Shown: positions 23,713 to 37,300, counted from the first letter of the stretch. The stretch: DNA of 64,000 bases from Rhizophagus irregularis (GCF_026210795.1 NC_089438.1:3307501-3371500), one strand, 5' to 3'. Made by a program: numbers and translations. Notes: a model not told the origin generated them from the sequence alone.

Positions 23713-26700
23713 GGTAATACGAAAAGTTGTAGAGTCGGATCAACCAACTGAGTATTGTATGACGTTAAAATTGTATTGAGTATGGTATGTATAATCATAC
23801 AATACATTAATTATACAATACATTACATGTTAGTTGATATACTTATTAACATTTGAAATGTGTGATGTATAACTTTTTAAATTTCAATTTCATACTCAAT
23901 TGCTTTTTATTTAATTTATGTTATAATTTTACTGAAATCTATTTATTAAAGAATAAATATATGTAAAAACTTAATAAATTATCAAATTTTAGTGGTATTT
24001 TTGATTTATTTATAAAATTCTATATACCGATATAATAGCGGTCAAAATAGAAATGATCTGCTAATTACTTCGTTTAATTTGTAAAAAAAAAAGATTGCTG
24101 TTACCTAGACTATTTAGTAGAATTTAACACATGTTCTTTTTCGGCAAGTGATAATTCCATTTCACGAATTTTTGCTTCTTTTTCTCTTAAAATAAGTTCA
24201 CGTTCCCTTAAAGCTAAAGCTCGTTCTTGAAATTCAAGCTCACTTAATTTTAAAGTAAATTCACTTTCTTTATCATCCCCTTCAGTACCATTTCTTGTTT
24301 TAATCTTTCTGCTAGAAATCGTACATATATTCTCTTTATCATTCTCTTCAATTTCAATAATATTTGTTTTAGTTTTCTTATTAGAACCTGTATGTTCATT
24401 TTGTTTACGTTTGGTAGGAACTACTTTCGTCAACTTCTTAGCTATATAAATAAATTATAAATTAAAACAATTTAATGTTAATTACAATATTTTTATTTAG
24501 CATTACAACTGAAATTTTAAAAATATACTTACCATTACGTTTATTGGACATAACATTACGTGAAATCAGACCTTTATCACGTCCTTTATTTGGTATATTA
24601 TATTTTTGGTGAACATAAATGGTAGTAAATCTTTCTTTATCTAATTTTTGACCACTGTAATAAATTAACTTAATAAATAAATAATAATTTTTTAAAGAAC
24701 AAATTATATATCTACATACTGTAAAATAGCCGTTAACAATTTAAGATCTCTTCCACGTCGATTGCTTAGCGCATGAGCCGATTCTGCTACATTTGTATTA
24801 TCAGGTGATGTTATCCAAACATCATTAGCAATTTTTGACATGGATTTATTAAGTGACGCAATAACCCATTTTTGACGATAGAACGTAATCCAATCTAAAA
24901 ATAATACCATTTAGTAATATATATTACAATAAAAATTCATTTATTAAGTTTTACTAACCTGCAGCATTCTCTTCAATTGCTTGAATATCATCAAATACTT
25001 GATTAATTGCACTTTCTGATTCAGCTGTAAGAAGTGCAATCATTTTGTTCTTTACAATATCATTGTAACCCTTTTCCCGAATTTTTCTAAATATTAATAA
25101 TTAAATAAATTAGTTTTTTTGTTTAAATAAAGTTTATTTATAAATATAATATCTTTTTTTAATAGTTTTTCTTTAGACTTAAAAAAAAACAAATAATTAC
25201 CTTTTATAATGGACTAAACAAGATCTAAAAATATGAACCAAATGTTCCTCCCAGTCCTTTGTATTATCAATTTCATTTAGAGCCAATCCAAGTCCTTTTG
25301 CTTGGGCATAATCAAGATCTGCAATGATGCAATTCCAACCAGATCCATGAATATGTTTAAACTGAGGGGGTGAACCCGTTAATTGTAATACAAGATCAAA
25401 TAAAACGCGAAAAATTCTTTGATACGCAATAGTTGTTGCACGATTAGTAAACACTCGGGCAAATGTAAGAACTAAAAATAAATATCAATTATCAATTAAT
25501 ATATATAGTAATTTCAAAATTTATAGTATTAAAAACAATAAAATATATTAAATTATCATATAGTAAGAAACTTACTCAAGTTATGTTCATTACTATAATA
25601 ATTAATCTCAAATTCATTTATTTCACCCATTACACGCTTGAAAGACAAATCGATTTGAAAATGTTTGCACTTTATCCATTCATTTAATTGTTCAGAAGTT
25701 GTACAAACAATTATTACATGTTCATCTTCAAAGAATTCTAATAATAAAAATAATATATTATTTCCTTAAAACTGTCATTAAATAAATTAAATACAAAAAG
25801 TAAAATTTACTTTTAATTTATACCTAAACGTTTTACATAATCACGAAAATTATTAATATTACGTGAATAATTGTAAACAACTCCTAGCAATCCTTGCCCT
25901 TGTGGATGAATTTCTTTCTGAATCTTATCAATATAATACCGAAGACGATCAGTATTATTTAATGATGCATGTATATCAGAAAGATATTCAACGCCAAAAT
26001 AAGTTTTAATTAAATTTCCTATCAAATAAAATACATACAATTAGTATGAATTTAAAAAATTTTTATAAAAATAAAAAAAAATCTTGTATAATAAATATAA
26101 ATAAATATAAATAAATATTTATATATTTTATTTTTTTATTATTTACCTGTTATAATATGAGTTGGAGTAACATCAGTATTATCATTATTTGCTTGGTGAA
26201 TTAATTCTTGTAGACGTGTACGAATAGTAACAGGTACTTGGTTTGGAGGTGGCGGAGGATGAGTATGAATTCCTTTTGATATAAGGATCACAAATGGACA
26301 GCTTTTAATATCAACAGGAATTAGTTTAGAAAATCTAACTTCACATAATTTTTTCATAAGCTTTCCTTGCGTAATGGTATTTTCTGAACGATGTGGATGT
26401 GCTGATAGTATACATAATTATGTGAATAAACTGAAGTAATTTAGCAGTAAAAGTTAAAAATTATATTAAAATTTAATGACTTACGACAATATATTCTTTT
26501 CGTACTATTGCTGAATACTGAATAACAATTATTTACTGGTTCATCCGTTTCTCCCTAGAGTATATATTAAATAAATTAAATAAGCAAATAAAATATTTAA
26601 TTTAATATTCAAAATATTTATATCTAACCTCATATAATCCATTTAAAAGTTGTTGAAGTAAGTTAAGGTCTACATTTTCTTTAATACTAATAAACCGATG

Positions 26701-27845
26701 AAATTTTTCATTCATTCTCCAACCAGTACAACCAATAAAATATGATGGAGGTACAGTTTCATCATGACGTCGTAAACATTTTAATATAGGTTTTCCATTA
26801 CATTGAACTCCATCACGCATATATCGACATTCAGTTTTGTATGCAGCTAAATATTTACTAAAATAAAAATAATAAGCAAATGATCGCTATTATGCATGAC
26901 AAGGATTATTGTACAACTAAAAATAGTATAAAAGACCTTAAGTTTCCAAATACTTACGCAAAAGTGTTATAATTCACATTATCAGTTGATAACTCTTTAC
27001 TCATTCTTAAACGTAAATCTGAGTTAGGATCTACCGACTTGTGTTCCATTTCCCGAAGTTCTGGATCTGCAAATTCACAAATCTTTACTCCGTGGCATGT
27101 TCTATCTTTTTTAATTACAGCAATATCACCAAGATATGTACAAGTTGTTTTATTTTGGCCACAAGGCAAACCCATAGAATACTGAACCTTCAAAAATAAT
27201 GAAATAATTAGTATTTTTAATATAATATATAATTTAAAATTAACTGATATTACATCTTCAAATGCCATTTCTATATTTTGCCACCCTTCAACATGATAAA
27301 TTATTGCAGTTCCTTCTTCACTAGTTGGTGGGTATTCTAATGGAGTTAATGAGTGAATTATCGTTTTAACTGTGATATTTTTTGTAATATATATTTCTGT
27401 ATTATCTTCCTGTTTAATTAAGAATATATTTATATAATTGAAATTTTTTATTATTATAATATATTTACTTTATGAATATACACGTAAAAAGCAAGTTTAC
27501 CTCCGAAACAAGATCTTCTTCATAGATGATATCTTCTTTATTAACAAAATTAGTATAAGACATGTTTATTTCACAGTGAAAAGTCATCTGTTTAACACGA
27601 AAACAATAAATGGTATTTAAACGCGTGAAAAAAAATTTTTCTCTTTCTTTATTTTATATCGTGTATAACTGACCAGATTATCAGATCATAAGATGATTTT
27701 ATACTATATATATACTAGTATTAGTTTCACAAATCATGCTGTATAAACTAATTTCGAAAGTTGTCAAGTGATCATACACATCATCAATTTAATATCATAC
27801 AGTACTCAGTTGGTTGATCCGACTCTACAACTTTCCGTATCACTC
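23713..27845 (-). mobile_element. Complete Mutator-like DNA transposon, 4,133 bp
   Basis: GTTATAAGTC occurs directly outside both ends (23703-23712 and 27846-27855), a 10-bp target duplication. The terminal inverted repeats pair over about 50 bp with few mismatches. They share AAGTTGTAGAGTCGGATCAA and CCAACTGAGTA. The inside holds one multi-exon minus-strand transposase gene and little else. The duplication length and the transposase motifs agree on the Mutator/MULE superfamily. Intact ends, duplication and coding model suggest a recent insertion. Confidence 0.88.
24110..27563 (-). CDS. MULE transposase, 13 exons, 795 aa
   Basis: Exons, 5' to 3' on the minus strand: 27563-27501, 27409-27254, 27187-26958, 26857-26629, 26554-26485, 26401-26147, 26018-25824, 25737-25576, 25471-25201, 25086-24959, 24894-24720, 24654-24533, 24441-24110. 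The phases all fit and no stop interrupts. The N-terminal third has Cys/His-rich segments (LPCGQNKTTCTYLG, KSCPFVILISKGIHTHPPPP), likely zinc-binding for end recognition. The catalytic core shows QIDLSFKRV (first Asp), HGSGWNCIIADLDYAQAKGL (second Asp), then SCLVHYKR as the C-x2-H motif, and NVAESAHALSNRRG (candidate Glu). The C-terminus is basic, then a Glu/Arg/Leu coiled coil (LRERELILREKEAKIREMEL). Role: cuts and inserts the element. Start ATG 27563 is the first in the spliced frame. Confidence 0.82.
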
Positions 27846-28120
27846 GTTATAAGTCTCAGTTTTTTTGTTCTTTCATAATACACACATTACGTGATTAAAC
27901 TTCTCATTTCAAATGTATTAATTTTAATCCTATTAAGGATTCAAGACCGTTTCTAAATTTCAGAACACAGAAATGAGAATTACAGTATCTTATAATATAC
28001 TTACTATATATTTAAAGATAATTTAAATTCAAGAAAATTATATTTAAATATCCATTTACACAGGTGATTACGATAAATTAGATTGGTTTGTTCTAGAGAA
28101 AATATCCGGTATATCAAAAC

Positions 28121-28275
28121 ATCCAATATGTAATTGTTATCGGTCATGTTGTAGATGATAACTGATTTACCACTAGGATTGCTATGTATATCATATGGCC
28201 GAAGGCCACATGATAGAGTAGCATCCTAGTGTAAATCAGTTATCATAAACATGACTGATAATAAAGTTATTGGAT
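28121..28275. repeat. 155-bp fold-back repeat
   Basis: ATCCAATATG on the left pairs with TTATTGGAT on the right. Inside, GATAACTGATTTACCACTAG pairs with CTAGTGTAAATCAGTTATC. The arms are about 70 bp with few mismatches, around TGGCCGAAGGCCA. Non-coding. Confidence 0.7.
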
Positions 28276-28329
28276 ATGTATGACGTAAAGCAACTGAGAC
28301 CTTTTTCGCGTATCTTATTTATTATTTTA

Positions 28330-28408
28330 TAATAATGTGATCAAAATTTTGTATATCACTAATTATAAAGTGACCAAAATTTGTGTATCACTATTATAAA
28401 GTGATCAA
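28330..28408 (+). repeat. About 2.5 tandem copies of a ~31-bp unit
   Basis: The unit is similar to AAAGTGACCAAAATTTGTGT plus ATCACTATTAT. Copies differ at a few positions. No coding significance seen. Confidence 0.5.
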
Positions 28409-28841
28409 TAACATACATGAAAAATGTCCAGTGCTTACATAGAACATATACAATAAATTTTTATACCGGATTTTATATGATAATTATGTTAGGTTTTTGT
28501 GTATTAAGGTATAGAAAAGTGAAACTATTTTTAAAATTTAATTGAAAATAAAAAAATTGTATGAGATATTTGTGAAGAATTTTGGATATAAAATAATTAA
28601 TTTAATTTAATTCTGGTCGAAATTAATCATTTCAACCGGAATTAAGCATTTTTTTAAAAAATTACAATAATATGAAGGTACCGTATGTTAAAAAAATTTG
28701 AAAAAATTTTGATATATCAAGATTTTTTTGATATCGACTTATAAAATATTATGACTTTACTAATAAAATTTGGACAGATTTGGTTCTGAGAGAAAATCTG
28801 AAATAACGCCAATTCCAGATTTGAAGATCTGATCACCTGTG

Positions 28842-30035
28842 TAATCAATCAAATGAAGTCAATTGGTTTTTTATATATATCAATTGATTCATCCTTTAAT
28901 AATTTTCGTAAGTCACGTTTCATTTTATTAATTTATTGATCTAAGACATTTTTATTTATATTGTTATCACCGATTTGGTTTGAAGTGATAACTAACGTCA
29001 TAGATGTCAAATTGAACAGTCGTGACAAAAAGGCCAAGTAATAAAATGATAAGTGTTTTGATAATATTGTAACTAAATATAAGAGTATTACTAATAATTC
29101 TCAGTAGAAAATTAATAATGATGGTAAAAAATGTAAGAGTTTCTTAAAGATAGAAATCTATCAAACAAATAATAACAAACACAAAGGTAAAACAAATAAA
29201 ACACGCGAAAAGTTTACTACAAAGAAAAAACTAACAAACAAATTATACAAAAACACAATACTTCGGATAACACAATCTAAACTCACTGTTAGATTTACCC
29301 AGGTGTTAACAATCTTTATTCAAAAGAAAATATTGCTCTATATATGCTTACATTTTCACACATGACAGTTTGAACTTATCAATATTATCCTATTATACTA
29401 ATATGAATAATCAATTAATTGTCCTTTTTCCATTGCAATTATCTGCAAAAACCTTTCCATTACCATTTCGTATAAGTTCTATATGATTCATCAACAGTAT
29501 GTAAAGTTTAAGAAACTTCTCTAGCTAAACTAATAAAGCAATTTTCTACGGTTATAATAATTAAACTGATACTTATAATTGAATACTTATGAGTCAAAAA
29601 TAATAATAATACTAAAAGTGGTTAATTAATGTAAGTAACTAATAAAACTAAAATATATTATAAGAAATGTTTCATATTGTAATAAACTCAGCCATAATCA
29701 TAGGATTTCTGCGTGCTACATCATGTGACTTGTTCGATCTTCAACTATTTTCTTTGATTAATTCTATCTTAAGCAAAAATTTTGGTAACAATATGAACAA
29801 ATTTTTCAGAAAAATGATCACGTGTCTGAGTTTCTTTGGAATAAAAACTAGAAAAACGATCATTTATTCCAGAATTTTTTTATAGAGTTGCCAAACACTA
29901 AAACAAACATAGTATAAAACTTAAAGTATTAATTAACAACTAATACTGAATGTTTAAGACTGACAAATTAGTATACATTAAATCATGTGCAATTAATATT
30001 ATGTAATATTACTATTTACAAACACACACATCGAC
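28842..30035. other. Intergenic sequence upstream of the F-box gene
   Basis: AT-rich. A 72-codon plus-strand frame at 29667 contains a protein-like start but has no domain, intron or composition support. Nothing else recognised. Confidence 0.4.
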
Positions 30036-30043
30036 TATAAATA
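30036..30043 (+). promoter_or_regulatory. TATA-box-like TATAAATA
   Basis: A good TATA match 65 bp before the F-box ATG, in a less A/T-monotonous context than nearby. Position fits a fungal core promoter. Not proven. Confidence 0.4.
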
Positions 30044-30107
30044 GTCATCAAATTTATGCGAACAAACTTACAAACTTCTCCTTTGAATATATTTTTTCTT
30101 CACAAAC

Positions 30108-31838
30108 ATGGCATACTCAAAACTATTTTTAGGAAATTTACCTGAATTAATATGTGAAATTATACAGTATTTTAGGAATGATCTTTCAACATTGTATTCA
30201 TGTATTTTAGTCAACAAATTATGGTGTCGCTTAGCAATTCCATTGTTATGGGAAGATCCATTTTCTTCAACTCACGTTCAAAATTTTCAATTTATTGAAA
30301 TTTACTTATGTAATTTAAATGAGGATGATAGAACAAAATTTAATGAATATGTAAACCAATTAGTGAATATGGAATTAATGGCAAATTGTAAACAATTAGT
30401 GAATATGGAATTAATAGCAAATTGTTCCAGTACATTATTCAATTATTCTAGTTTTATTAAACGTTTAAATACACATAAAGTTGCTTATTCTATTGAAAAT
30501 TGGTTAATGGATGATAAACATTGGGAAAATTATCCTAGTTTTATTGAACTAATTACTAAAAATTTGCTTATACATTTGGAGATCTCAATATTAGTTTATA
30601 GATTACTATTTAAAATGTTTATTGAAAATGAAGGAAATTTACATTCTTTTGAAGTTGAAGTACGTACATATGATGATCGTAATTACTATCTTAATGATAC
30701 TATGGAATTAACTTTACAAAATCCAAATTTTACTTGCAATATTAGACATTTAAATTTAATATTTTATATGGATATTATATATATCGATATTAATACAAAT
30801 TTCTTTCTTTTACTAAAATTTTTATGTTCTAATTGTAATTCAATCTCATCATTTTATATTAGAATTATTAATATTTATAAATTTGAAGGGACTAAGCATG
30901 TTGAAAAATGGTTAACACAAATGATTAATACACAACAGAATCTCAAAAAAATTTCATTTGAACAAAATAACTTTTTATACTATTCATTTTCATCATTAAA
31001 AAATTCCAATATTTCAAATACTTTGAAAATAATTACATTCTATATAATTGATTTTAAGGAAATAATTAATAATATTCAAGAAATATTCAATCAATTGAAT
31101 GTTTTAGAAACTATTCATATTATTTATTGTTATTCTTTAAATTCTGATTTTGTTCAACAAATTATTAATGTTATTAGACCATTTAAATTAAAATCTTTGA
31201 TCATGAACCAAATATTATTAAATGTTGAATTATTACAATTGCTAATACAAAAATTTGGTAGTGATTTAGAAAATTTTGGATTTGGCCATTATAAATTACC
31301 AATACAAAAAAAACAACAATTATTCAAATTAATTATAAAATACTGTAGAAAAATTAAATATTTTTCATTAATAGAACCCAATTATAATAATATTAATCCA
31401 ACACTTAGCCTAATTGAAAATATTAATCAAAATCTTAATTATCTTGATATAAAATTTGAATGTTATTATGATTATTATGACGATTCATCAATTGGACAAA
31501 TTCTTCCTTCTAAATTAGGATTTTTAAAATTAGAATTTTTTAGTATTAAACCAAGTAAACTATTGAAAATATTTTTAGGAAATTCTCAAAATACTCTTAT
31601 CAAAAGGTTATTTATTAAAATCACAGTTCAAGAGGAAGTCAAAGATATTTTACCTCATATAAAAGAATACATTATGAAAAAGAAAAGGGCTAAATATTTA
31701 GCCATATTTATTAATAATCAAGACTTGGTTTCTTTGAAAGATGAAGTAAAAGAATTTGAATTATATAATATTAAAGTTCAAAAATATGATGAATATGATG
31801 AATCTTATATTAGAGTTATTGATATTGTAAACAACTAA
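30108..31838 (+). CDS. F-box protein, 576 aa
   Basis: Single-exon gene. Residues 10-52 (LPELICEIIQYFRNDLSTLY, SCILVNKLWCRLAIPLLWED) match an F-box: LPxEI-like start, Cys-xx-Val-Asn-Lys-xW-Cys and the PxLW end. F-box proteins dock targets on the Skp1-Cullin ubiquitin ligase. The remaining ~500 residues are Asn/Ile/Leu/Lys/Phe-rich with loose leucine periodicity (for example LKSLIMNQILLNVELLQLLI), as in degenerate LRR-type target-binding regions of the expanded fungal families. A 36-bp direct duplication at 30357-30428 doubles the peptide QLVNMEL(M/I)ANC. A TATA-like box lies 65 bp upstream. No introns, intact frame. Substrate unknown. Confidence 0.82.
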   Translation: MAYSKLFLGNLPELICEIIQYFRNDLSTLYSCILVNKLWCRLAIPLLWEDPFSSTHVQNFQFIEIYLCNLNEDDRTKFNEYVNQLVNMELMANCKQLVNMELIANCSSTLFNYSSFIKRLNTHKVAYSIENWLMDDKHWENYPSFIELITKNLLIHLEISILVYRLLFKMFIENEGNLHSFEVEVRTYDDRNYYLNDTMELTLQNPNFTCNIRHLNLIFYMDIIYIDINTNFFLLLKFLCSNCNSISSFYIRIINIYKFEGTKHVEKWLTQMINTQQNLKKISFEQNNFLYYSFSSLKNSNISNTLKIITFYIIDFKEIINNIQEIFNQLNVLETIHIIYCYSLNSDFVQQIINVIRPFKLKSLIMNQILLNVELLQLLIQKFGSDLENFGFGHYKLPIQKKQQLFKLIIKYCRKIKYFSLIEPNYNNINPTLSLIENINQNLNYLDIKFECYYDYYDDSSIGQILPSKLGFLKLEFFSIKPSKLLKIFLGNSQNTLIKRLFIKITVQEEVKDILPHIKEYIMKKKRAKYLAIFINNQDLVSLKDEVKEFELYNIKVQKYDEYDESYIRVIDIVNN

Positions 31839-34800
31839 TTATTTGTGATTTAATAAGTTGGATGAAATAAAATATTTTTAACATTATAATTTATATGATA
31901 TATCTATTTTAATACATTATAGAAGTTTTGATTTTTTTCCATTTGGTACTGGATTGATCACATCACGTCTTTATTTCTAATGTGCCAAATGTGAGTGGAG
32001 AAATAACAAATGAGGGATATCATATGAAGTAGTTACGTGATTGGATAATTTGGCGCTTTTAGTTTCAACCAACTTTGCCAGCAAGTTCTTCAATGTTTTT
32101 ACTATACAAAATTATACAAAATCTTGTTTCTAAATCGCGAGTTCTGTAAGTGTTAAAGATAAAAAGGGAGGATTGGATGAAAGCTGAATAATATTGGGAA
32201 AAAAATCGAATTGATCGAAAAAAAACTATGTATAGTATAGACCTGCAAAAAAAGTGGATTGCGTGTTCGTTTGATACAAGTTGCACGCTACCTACTAAAT
32301 GCCACAGACAGTTAATTTTTTCTATTTTTTGACAGATAAATTGACAATTAATATTTACAAATATTTTTATTTGGAATGTCATACGACAGATATTATGATT
32401 TATTTAGGTGATTTGAAGCAGATATACATTATGTTTGATAATTATGTAATTGACAACAGAAATTTTTCATCTAACTACTAAATAAATATCCAATTGAATT
32501 AGTGTTTCAGAATTTTTATTTACTAATAATATTCATGTTGAACGTTCAGATAAATTTACTGTTGTTTAACTGTATCGCAAGCAATATCATAATATTTCAA
32601 TTACATTTATAGATCTTTCTAATCTATTCTAATCAGGATTATATTATTCAATTTTCTTTTAAAAAAAATTAAAATGTTCGGAAATGTAATTTCTAGATAT
32701 TCTTATGAAATCTCAAAATTTACAAAAAAAAAAAGTAGCGTCTGTTCCGATATATAAAAGAATATTACCTTTGTCTTATTATAACTTAATCACGGAATCA
32801 CGTGTAGTAATGTATCGTAGCTGACCCTTTTTCATATGTTTCCATTGTCCTCATTTATGGATAAATTTTAAATTTGACATTTTTTTTTATTGTTTTGATT
32901 TATTATGTTTATAATTTTGGATATTCAATTGTTTCAAACATTTTCGTTTGAAAGATGATCAAGATTGGATTCTTCGATTCTTTTTTTTTTTAATAAATTC
33001 CAACCCGATTAGATTATATTAAAATATTTTATAATGAAGTACCTAAATAATATAATTTATGTACAAAAGTAATACGTTTTGGATTAGTTTTTTTTTTTTT
33101 TGAAAAAAAAGAGATTTCATAGTTAAAAAAAAAAACACTTTTTTCTTCATTTTAAAAATTTCATTTTCGATATCTTGATACTTACTCAGTAGTAGTTCGG
33201 AATATTTGAGGATTTGTGATTATGCGTAATTATTTTCAATGTTTGAGACTCCCTGGTATTAATAGAAGGTCAGTTTCAAATAATTCCATATTAAAATCAA
33301 ATTAATTTCTAAACATTTTTTATAAAAAGAATTTATTTAACAATTTTGTTTTTAGTGCGAAATTATAAAATTATCCAATAAGATTTCTACATAATTCAAT
33401 TAAAAGGAAGTTATCGGTCTTTTGTTTTATAGCTAATTTATCTTCTTTTGAATTAAAAGGCGAATAGAAAGTGATAAACAGAAATTTAGAATTTGAAATA
33501 AAATAGAGATTGCTCATAACGTCATTATATTCAGAAAAAGGATATATATTATATTATTCTATTTTCAATATTTAATCTTCAAATGTAATAATCTGTTTAT
33601 ATATTTTACGGCGAGATTATTATCTTCCGTTTTTTTTTTTATTTCATTGCGATAGAAAAAATGACCTAAATCATTTTAATTTTCAATTTTTATATACTCA
33701 TTATCAATAAAATTTTCCTGAAAAAATATGTCACCGTTTAATAATATCGAAATATTATACAAATAAAACTTATCACCAAAATTGAATTTGCATAAAAAAT
33801 ATCCTGAGTAATAACTAAAATAAAATATTATTAATTAATTTAAATAATTAAAAAGAAGGAAAGAAAATTAATTAATTTAACATTTAATATTTTTATATTA
33901 TCATTAAAATTTACTGATAACCTAGAACAAATGCGGCATATTGAAATTTTATTTTATTATGAATTTAAAATTCTTTGAATTCTATGATGATTTGATAAAA
34001 CTTCTTTTTTTCAATTTCAAAAATATCTTTTAAAATTATTGTAGAAATAAAAAAATCCAAATTCATTAAAATTTAATTTAGTATTATTTATTCCATGGAG
34101 GATTGGAGGTTAGGAATGATATCATAGCAAAGATTTCCGAAAAATAAATTATTTGTTACAAAATAAATTTTATATTCTTATATAACCTTGTTATTTCAAA
34201 AAATTTTTTTATACATTAAAAATTTATCATGATCTATTTTTTATATAAAATTTTTGTCGGCATTAGGGTATATATCTTACTGCAAAAAAAAACTTATGAC
34301 ATTACTGCACGTGATATAGGCCATAATTAATTTTGCAGCCGTGGCGCAATCGTATTACAATTTTAAAAGTATCCTCGTTAAATAAAGATTATGTTCTAAT
34401 AAATCATGTGAGAACAAAACAATACGTATGATTAACAGGTTTCTTATTATTATGTAAGCAGATATGTAAGTAAAGGCTAAAGGCTTTTTAAAACTAAGCC
34501 TTAAAACAATTTGTTCGGCATAACTAAGCCATAGGAATCAGCCTGCATATTTTATATAAATATCATTAATTTTTACTCTAAATCTATTATATACAGTATT
34601 TATTTTTAATTTATTATCAATAATAAGTATCTCATTCCTGATTTTCAACAAGAATTTATTAATATAGTAAAATAAGTGGCTTTTGAGCTTTGTCATGAAA
34701 TTTTAATTTAGAACAAAGTGAATTAAAAGGTTATTGTGAAAAAACAATCAAATTTGGTTATTATATATGACATTTACTGCCAGTTGATTATATAACTTTT

Positions 34801-36015
34801 TCTTTTATTTTGAAACTTATGTGGTTTTAATGACAGTAATAATTATTTTAATTCTGGTTTGCAATATTAAGATAATTTCAGCTAAACTCTAATAATTGAA
34901 AATATACTATTAGAAAAGGTACAAATTATTATTTAATTTTCTCATCATAAAGCTTTTATTATTATTGGAATATATTTTAATAATGATTATTAAACTTTGA
35001 ACTTTTCTTGTAACCGGTAATCAGTTTATTTATATCAATTGTCATTCTAATCAATGTATGATACAAATCATTTATGTATATTTTTACTTTCATTCTTTAA
35101 TATATCTCTACACTATTATATAATTTTTAATAAACTTGTAGTTTTTTGATTTGACATATGATATCATATTCATTTCTGCTAAGTGGGCCGAAGATGTGTG
35201 GCTGTGACTTAGGCTTTGATATTATCATGTGGTAAATTCTGATTTAAAAAATAAATAAATAGGTTCAAAATTTATTAATCTAATCATCTTTTCTCTCTTT
35301 TCCTTTTTTTGCTTAAGAAATAGAGAATATTTTTTTTACATATGAATTACTTATGTTAAAACTTTGAAAATTTTACCATATAATCAGATGATAAGTTCGT
35401 ATAAAACCCTAGGGTTACGAGAGCCCTAAAATTTTTCATAGGCAATAAACCCGGAAAATTTTTATTAAGAGTCACATTATATGTAATATTGTCATGTGGC
35501 TGCATCATGCTTTTAATAATAATAAATCTTTGAGTGGATGGCGGTTAAGAATAGATAGTATTTCAACAATGCAAAGAGAAAAATCATCTATTTTATGTAA
35601 TAACTTGGATAGATTTGAAGTACCATTATTTTAGGAATTTCAATTAGAATAATATTTTATATATCTCGCTCTTTTATATCTTTTTGGAATCCTGATTAGG
35701 ATTTTGTAAATCAATGATTGAAATAACTTTTCAACTATGGACCATCGTTCTGCTACTTCTTAACAATATAGTATTTATAAGTCCAATTAGTACAATAGCC
35801 ATTGTTGTCTAATAGATGAAATTGAAAAATTCATATCCAAGAAAACAAGGCATCACTTTACTTATAATATTATTATAGCCAATAGAGTTAATAAGAATTT
35901 AAAGTACTTCAACATTTATTTTGAAATATTCTAAGGAAAAATTCATTTAAATCACATAAGAATTAAAAGAATTTAAACAACTATTCACAAATTCATATAT
36001 ACCTTATAGTGCTTA
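31839..36015. other. Long AT-rich region with no recognised gene
   Basis: About 4 kb with many homopolymer runs. Short frames at 32065 (minus) and 32299 (plus) have no domain or splice support. No tRNA-like A/B box pair found. I see nothing that I can name. Confidence 0.45.
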
Positions 36016-36019
36016 ATAT

Positions 36020-37300
36020 CATTAATTAGTAGATACAAATATATTTACTATGACATTTTAAATTAAACAAATATTTATTTAAAAAGTTAAAACCAGAAGG
36101 AACAGTCCTATCACTATGATTGATAAACATAAGTAATAGATGGGTCAACTAAATTAGGTGTTGATAGCTATTATCTAAACTATACTCTGCTGGTTTCACA
36201 TAATGCAATTTGTATATACCAAACTTTTGTCCAAATATTAGATATTAAAAGTCTTTTTATAATATTTAATAATAATGAATTACACACATTAATACAAAAT
36301 CTGTTAGAAGAAAAGGTGAATCATTTGTAAAAAGATAAAAAGATGTGAAGTGGGCGACCCGTGACTTGGAATTAAATATTAAAAGAATATTACTACCTAA
36401 CTACAAAAATTAGGTTTAATATTTCAGAGTTTTGAATTACATTAATTTGAATTACTTTGAACAAACTTTATTTTATATAAAATAGAAGATAATACAAATA
36501 GTAAAAGTGAAAACTACCACTTCATGCCTTCTATACACTATAACAATTGCTAGGACCAGAGATAAAAATGAGGTTTCAAAAAATGTTTGACTATTCTTAG
36601 TAATGAACTAGGTAGTAACTACAGCATGACTGGATTACAGATTATGGAAGTACTTCTTATTAATTCCTGATTCCCTATGGTTTATGTATAATAAACTACA
36701 TTTACAAAGAACCTATAGGGGGACTAAGGGGGAATAAGATTTTATTATGGGTTATTATAGTTTAAAAATACAATTGATAGGATTTTTCCAGTGATACCAG
36801 GTATTTAGTAAATATGATAATATAATAAGCAAATAAACCTAATTACAAAAATCAGGTTTAGTATTTCAAAGTTTAAAATAGTATCAATTTGAAATACTTT
36901 AAAAAAACTTTATTTTATTTAAAACAGAAGATAATATCAAATAGTAAAAAACAGAAACCACCACTCAATGTCCTTTATATACTATGACAATTTTCAACAC
37001 CAGAGACAACTACAGCAGGACAGGACTGGATTACAGATTATGGAAATACTTCTCATTACCACATGTATAATAAAATGTAATTTATATGAAGAGCCAATTA
37101 TAGATGGGCTAAAAGAGAAATAGATTTATTATGGTTTATTGTTAAAATTATACTACAATTGATAGGATTTTTCTAGTAATACCAGATGCTTAAATATGAT
37201 AATATATTAAAATTTAATAAGTAAGACTAGACAGAATAAATCTGATTACAAAAATATGTTTAGTATTTCAAAGTTTTATATTAAATAATTTTGAAATATT
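36020..37300 (+). repeat. Diverged tandem repeat block, about three copies
   Basis: A non-coding segment with recognisable phrases recurs. Examples are TACAAAAAT(T/C)AGGTTTA(G/A)TATTTC, AAACAGAAGATAATA, and ACCACT(T/C)(C/A)ATGCCTTCTATACACTAT. Full or partial copies start near 36020, 36836 and 37246. Another copy lies beyond the retrotransposon at 45415-45850. The unit is about 450-800 bp and its origin is unknown. Confidence 0.55.

Larger units (their letters stand above)
28059..28841. mobile_element. Candidate TA-flanked non-autonomous element, 783 bp
   Basis: CACAGGTGAT at 28059 and its inverse ATCACCTGTG ending at 28841 are each flanked by TA (28057-28058, 28842-28843). The perfect end repeats are only 10 bp. 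Inside are a strong hairpin (28121-28275) and short tandem repeats, no transposase. Tc1/mariner-type mobilisation is possible, but chance is not excluded. Confidence 0.35.

Noticed and set aside
34333-34370. tRNA-like phrase GCCGTGGCGCAATCG
   Set aside because: No matching B box, anticodon arm or acceptor pairing downstream.
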